This document shows, one piece after another, positions 14,900 to 16,096 of a stretch of 16,096 bases of DNA (its first letter is position 1; the number at the start of each line of letters is the position of its first letter). A program made the position numbers and the translations under genes. Below the pieces are notes generated by a model, which had not been told where the DNA came from, did not search any database, and was given only the letters and a program-made list of their open reading frames with translations. Source of the DNA: an uncultured Marinilabiliaceae bacterium (GTDB taxonomy: Bacteria > Bacteroidota > Bacteroidia > Bacteroidales > Marinilabiliaceae); NCBI GenBank assembly GCA_905235955.1, contig CAJONN010000016.1, positions 1 to 16,096 on the forward strand, in the 5' to 3' direction.

Positions 14900-15994
14900 T
14901 TACTTCATTACTTCAGACGACGTACTAACTGTACCAGATATGCGCAAAAGTATATTTGACTGCTTAGGGTCGTTGGAAATAACGGTTATTGTTTTTTGCT
15001 GTCTGCCACTTTTGCCACGAGAGTCGAATGTTGCATGTATGGTAGTGCTTTCGCCTTTTGCTAACACGGTTTTTGCTGGAGTTACAGCTGTGCAACCACA
15101 CGATGCTTTCACCTTACGTATAATAAGGTTTTCTGTTCCATTATTTTTAACAACATAGTCGTGCTCCACTTTGGTGCCCTGAGCAACTGTACCAAAATCA
15201 AAGTTCTTGTCATCAAAGTCTATCACTGGTGCTTTGGCAAGTTGTTCTTCTGACAGTTTTGTGAAGTCTTCAGCTATGGTTGCTGTTATCGACAATCGGT
15301 TGCTATATTTCTTTTTCTCATCAAATACCACATAGACTTGGTCTGATACAAAGCCCCAATCGTTTTTGAGCGATGCATCATAATTGGCAATTATAATGCC
15401 CATTTCGCCAGCTTTTATTGTAGCTGGTTCACTAACTATTTTGATATGTTGTGGCACATTCAAGAAGCTTGGAGTAAGGTCAGCTTCGCTATTGTTCCAC
15501 ACTTTTATTTCAGCACTTTTAACTTCGTTTGGTGCAAGCTTGGTAAATGGTATATGACTATCGGCAAGGCGCAAACCATCCATTACCACCGGATACTCTT
15601 CCTCTTTTGTTTTCGGACGTTGCAACACATTACCTGATATGCGCAGTGTCTTCACTGGGTTCTCAGAATTTGATTGCACTGTAATAGTTTTGTTGAACGA
15701 ACCCGGACGGTTTTGTGGATTGAAGGTTACTTTTATAGAACCACTTGCTTTGGGCTGTATCGGGGTACGAGTCCACTCTGGAGTTGTGCAACCACACGAT
15801 GCTTGTACATTGTGAATAACAAGCGGAGTTTTACCATTGTTGGTATACTTAAACTCAAATGTTACAGGGCCATCAGCCTCTTGTATTTCACCAAAGTCAT
15901 GGACATCGGTTGAGAAAACGATTACCGGCTTTTGCTGAGCCGAAGCCACCAATGCAACCATCATTGCTATGGCTATAGTTAATAGTCTCTTCAT
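14900..15994 (-). CDS. Secreted protein with two DUF1573 domains
   Basis: A 364-residue exported protein. The signal peptide (1-19) ends in Ala-Ser-Ala. Two DUF1573 beta-sandwich domains lie at about 25-122 and 257-355, each with an F-x-x-x-x-x-FG opening (DVHDFGEI and NKNFDFGTV-like), an ASCGCT motif (65-70 and 297-302) and a closing RISG strand. The middle region (about 135-245) is another Ig-like beta domain that lacks the cysteines. The function of the family is not established; the paired cysteines could bind metal or form a disulfide. It is the first gene of the DUF1573-TlpA-glmM-barrel operon, so thiol chemistry shared with the adjacent TlpA protein is a reasonable guess. A -7 box lies 54 bases before the ATG. 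Confidence 0.9.
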   Translation of the reverse strand: MKRLLTIAIAMMVALVASAQQKPVIVFSTDVHDFGEIQEADGPVTFEFKYTNNGKTPLVIHNVQASCGCTTPEWTRTPIQPKASGSIKVTFNPQNRPGSFNKTITVQSNSENPVKTLRISGNVLQRPKTKEEEYPVVMDGLRLADSHIPFTKLAPNEVKSAEIKVWNNSEADLTPSFLNVPQHIKIVSEPATIKAGEMGIIIANYDASLKNDWGFVSDQVYVVFDEKKKYSNRLSITATIAEDFTKLSEEQLAKAPVIDFDDKNFDFGTVAQGTKVEHDYVVKNNGTENLIIRKVKASCGCTAVTPAKTVLAKGESTTIHATFDSRGKSGRQQKTITVISNDPKQSNILLRISGTVSTSSEVMK

Positions 15995-16035
15995 CTTTTT
16001 TCTGTATATATTTTTCTGTTACTGGCACCCAATTA

Positions 16036-16048
16036 GCCAAATATTGGC
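16036..16048. repeat. Small inverted repeat at the operon start site
   Basis: GCCAA (16036-16040) and TTGGC (16044-16048) flank a 3-base spacer. It covers the expected transcription start of the DUF1573 operon and could be an operator half-site pair or a 5' hairpin, but five base pairs is short enough to arise by chance. Confidence 0.3.
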
Positions 16049-16055
16049 AAAGGTA
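16048..16055 (-). promoter_or_regulatory. Candidate -7 box of the DUF1573-glmM operon
   Basis: On the minus strand TACCTTTG (16055-16048) is a full match to TAnnTTTG. No exact TTTG is found at the usual spacing; TTTA at 16081-16078 after a 22-base spacer is the nearest candidate. An inverted repeat (16036-16048) begins at the end of the box. Confidence 0.5.
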
Positions 16056-16096
16056 ATATTTTTATGATTTAATAATATAAAGTTATTAACTTTTCA

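Noticed and set aside
1..16096. Search for CRISPR arrays, tRNA, rRNA, insertion sequences, attachment sites and tmRNA
   Set aside because: No regularly spaced repeats, clover-leaf sequences, transposase or integrase motifs, or tmRNA-like ends were seen by eye, including near smpB.

Overview
The window looks like a chromosomal segment of a low-GC member of the Bacteroidota, most likely Bacteroidales. Three things point there. Several minus-strand genes are preceded by the phylum's promoter form (TTTG, 20-21 bp spacer, TAnnTTTG), and purine-rich Shine-Dalgarno sites are not evident. The protein families are typical of the phylum: DUF1573, a TlpA protein with a DUF4369-like N-terminus, PD40/OmpA proteins, and a GlmM with the GEGNGG loop. 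GlmM, SmpB and class II aldolase are ordinary housekeeping genes. I see no transposase, integrase, CRISPR array, tRNA or rRNA.

Layout. Bases 1-316 carry no convincing gene. A two-gene plus-strand unit follows: a Wzx/MATE-type polysaccharide flippase (317-1756) and a membrane-anchored GH25 lysozyme (1782-2687). Everything after that reads on the minus strand. In order of increasing coordinate these are a rhodanese lipoprotein, class II fructose-bisphosphate aldolase, a DUF2442/DUF4160 small-gene pair, smpB, and a protein fusing a degenerate class III cyclase domain to an HD phosphohydrolase. Next come a 683-residue secreted protein and an OmpA-family PD40/CRD protein, then a 57-residue two-cluster ferredoxin with its own promoter and terminator. 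The window ends with an apparent operon, transcribed from the right edge leftwards: DUF1573 protein, TlpA-like lipoprotein, GlmM, outer-membrane beta-barrel protein.

How the genes work together. Much of the window concerns the cell envelope. GlmM feeds UDP-GlcNAc synthesis, the flippase exports lipid-linked glycans, and GH25 would cut peptidoglycan. The OmpA-domain protein would tie the outer membrane to peptidoglycan, and TlpA and DUF1573 proteins act in the periplasm. The GlmM stop and the next ATG are directly adjacent, the OmpA and 683-residue genes are 2 bases apart, and DUF4160/DUF2442 overlap by one base, so each of these pairs is probably co-translated.

Most interesting points: the cyclase-HD fusion, whose cyclase half has lost key catalytic residues while the HD half keeps a phosphodiesterase-like signature; the OmpA/683-residue pair, which together resemble the domain set of the type IX secretion protein PorE split over two genes; and the DUF4160-DUF2442 pair directly behind smpB. 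None of these is proven to be a new system from sequence alone.
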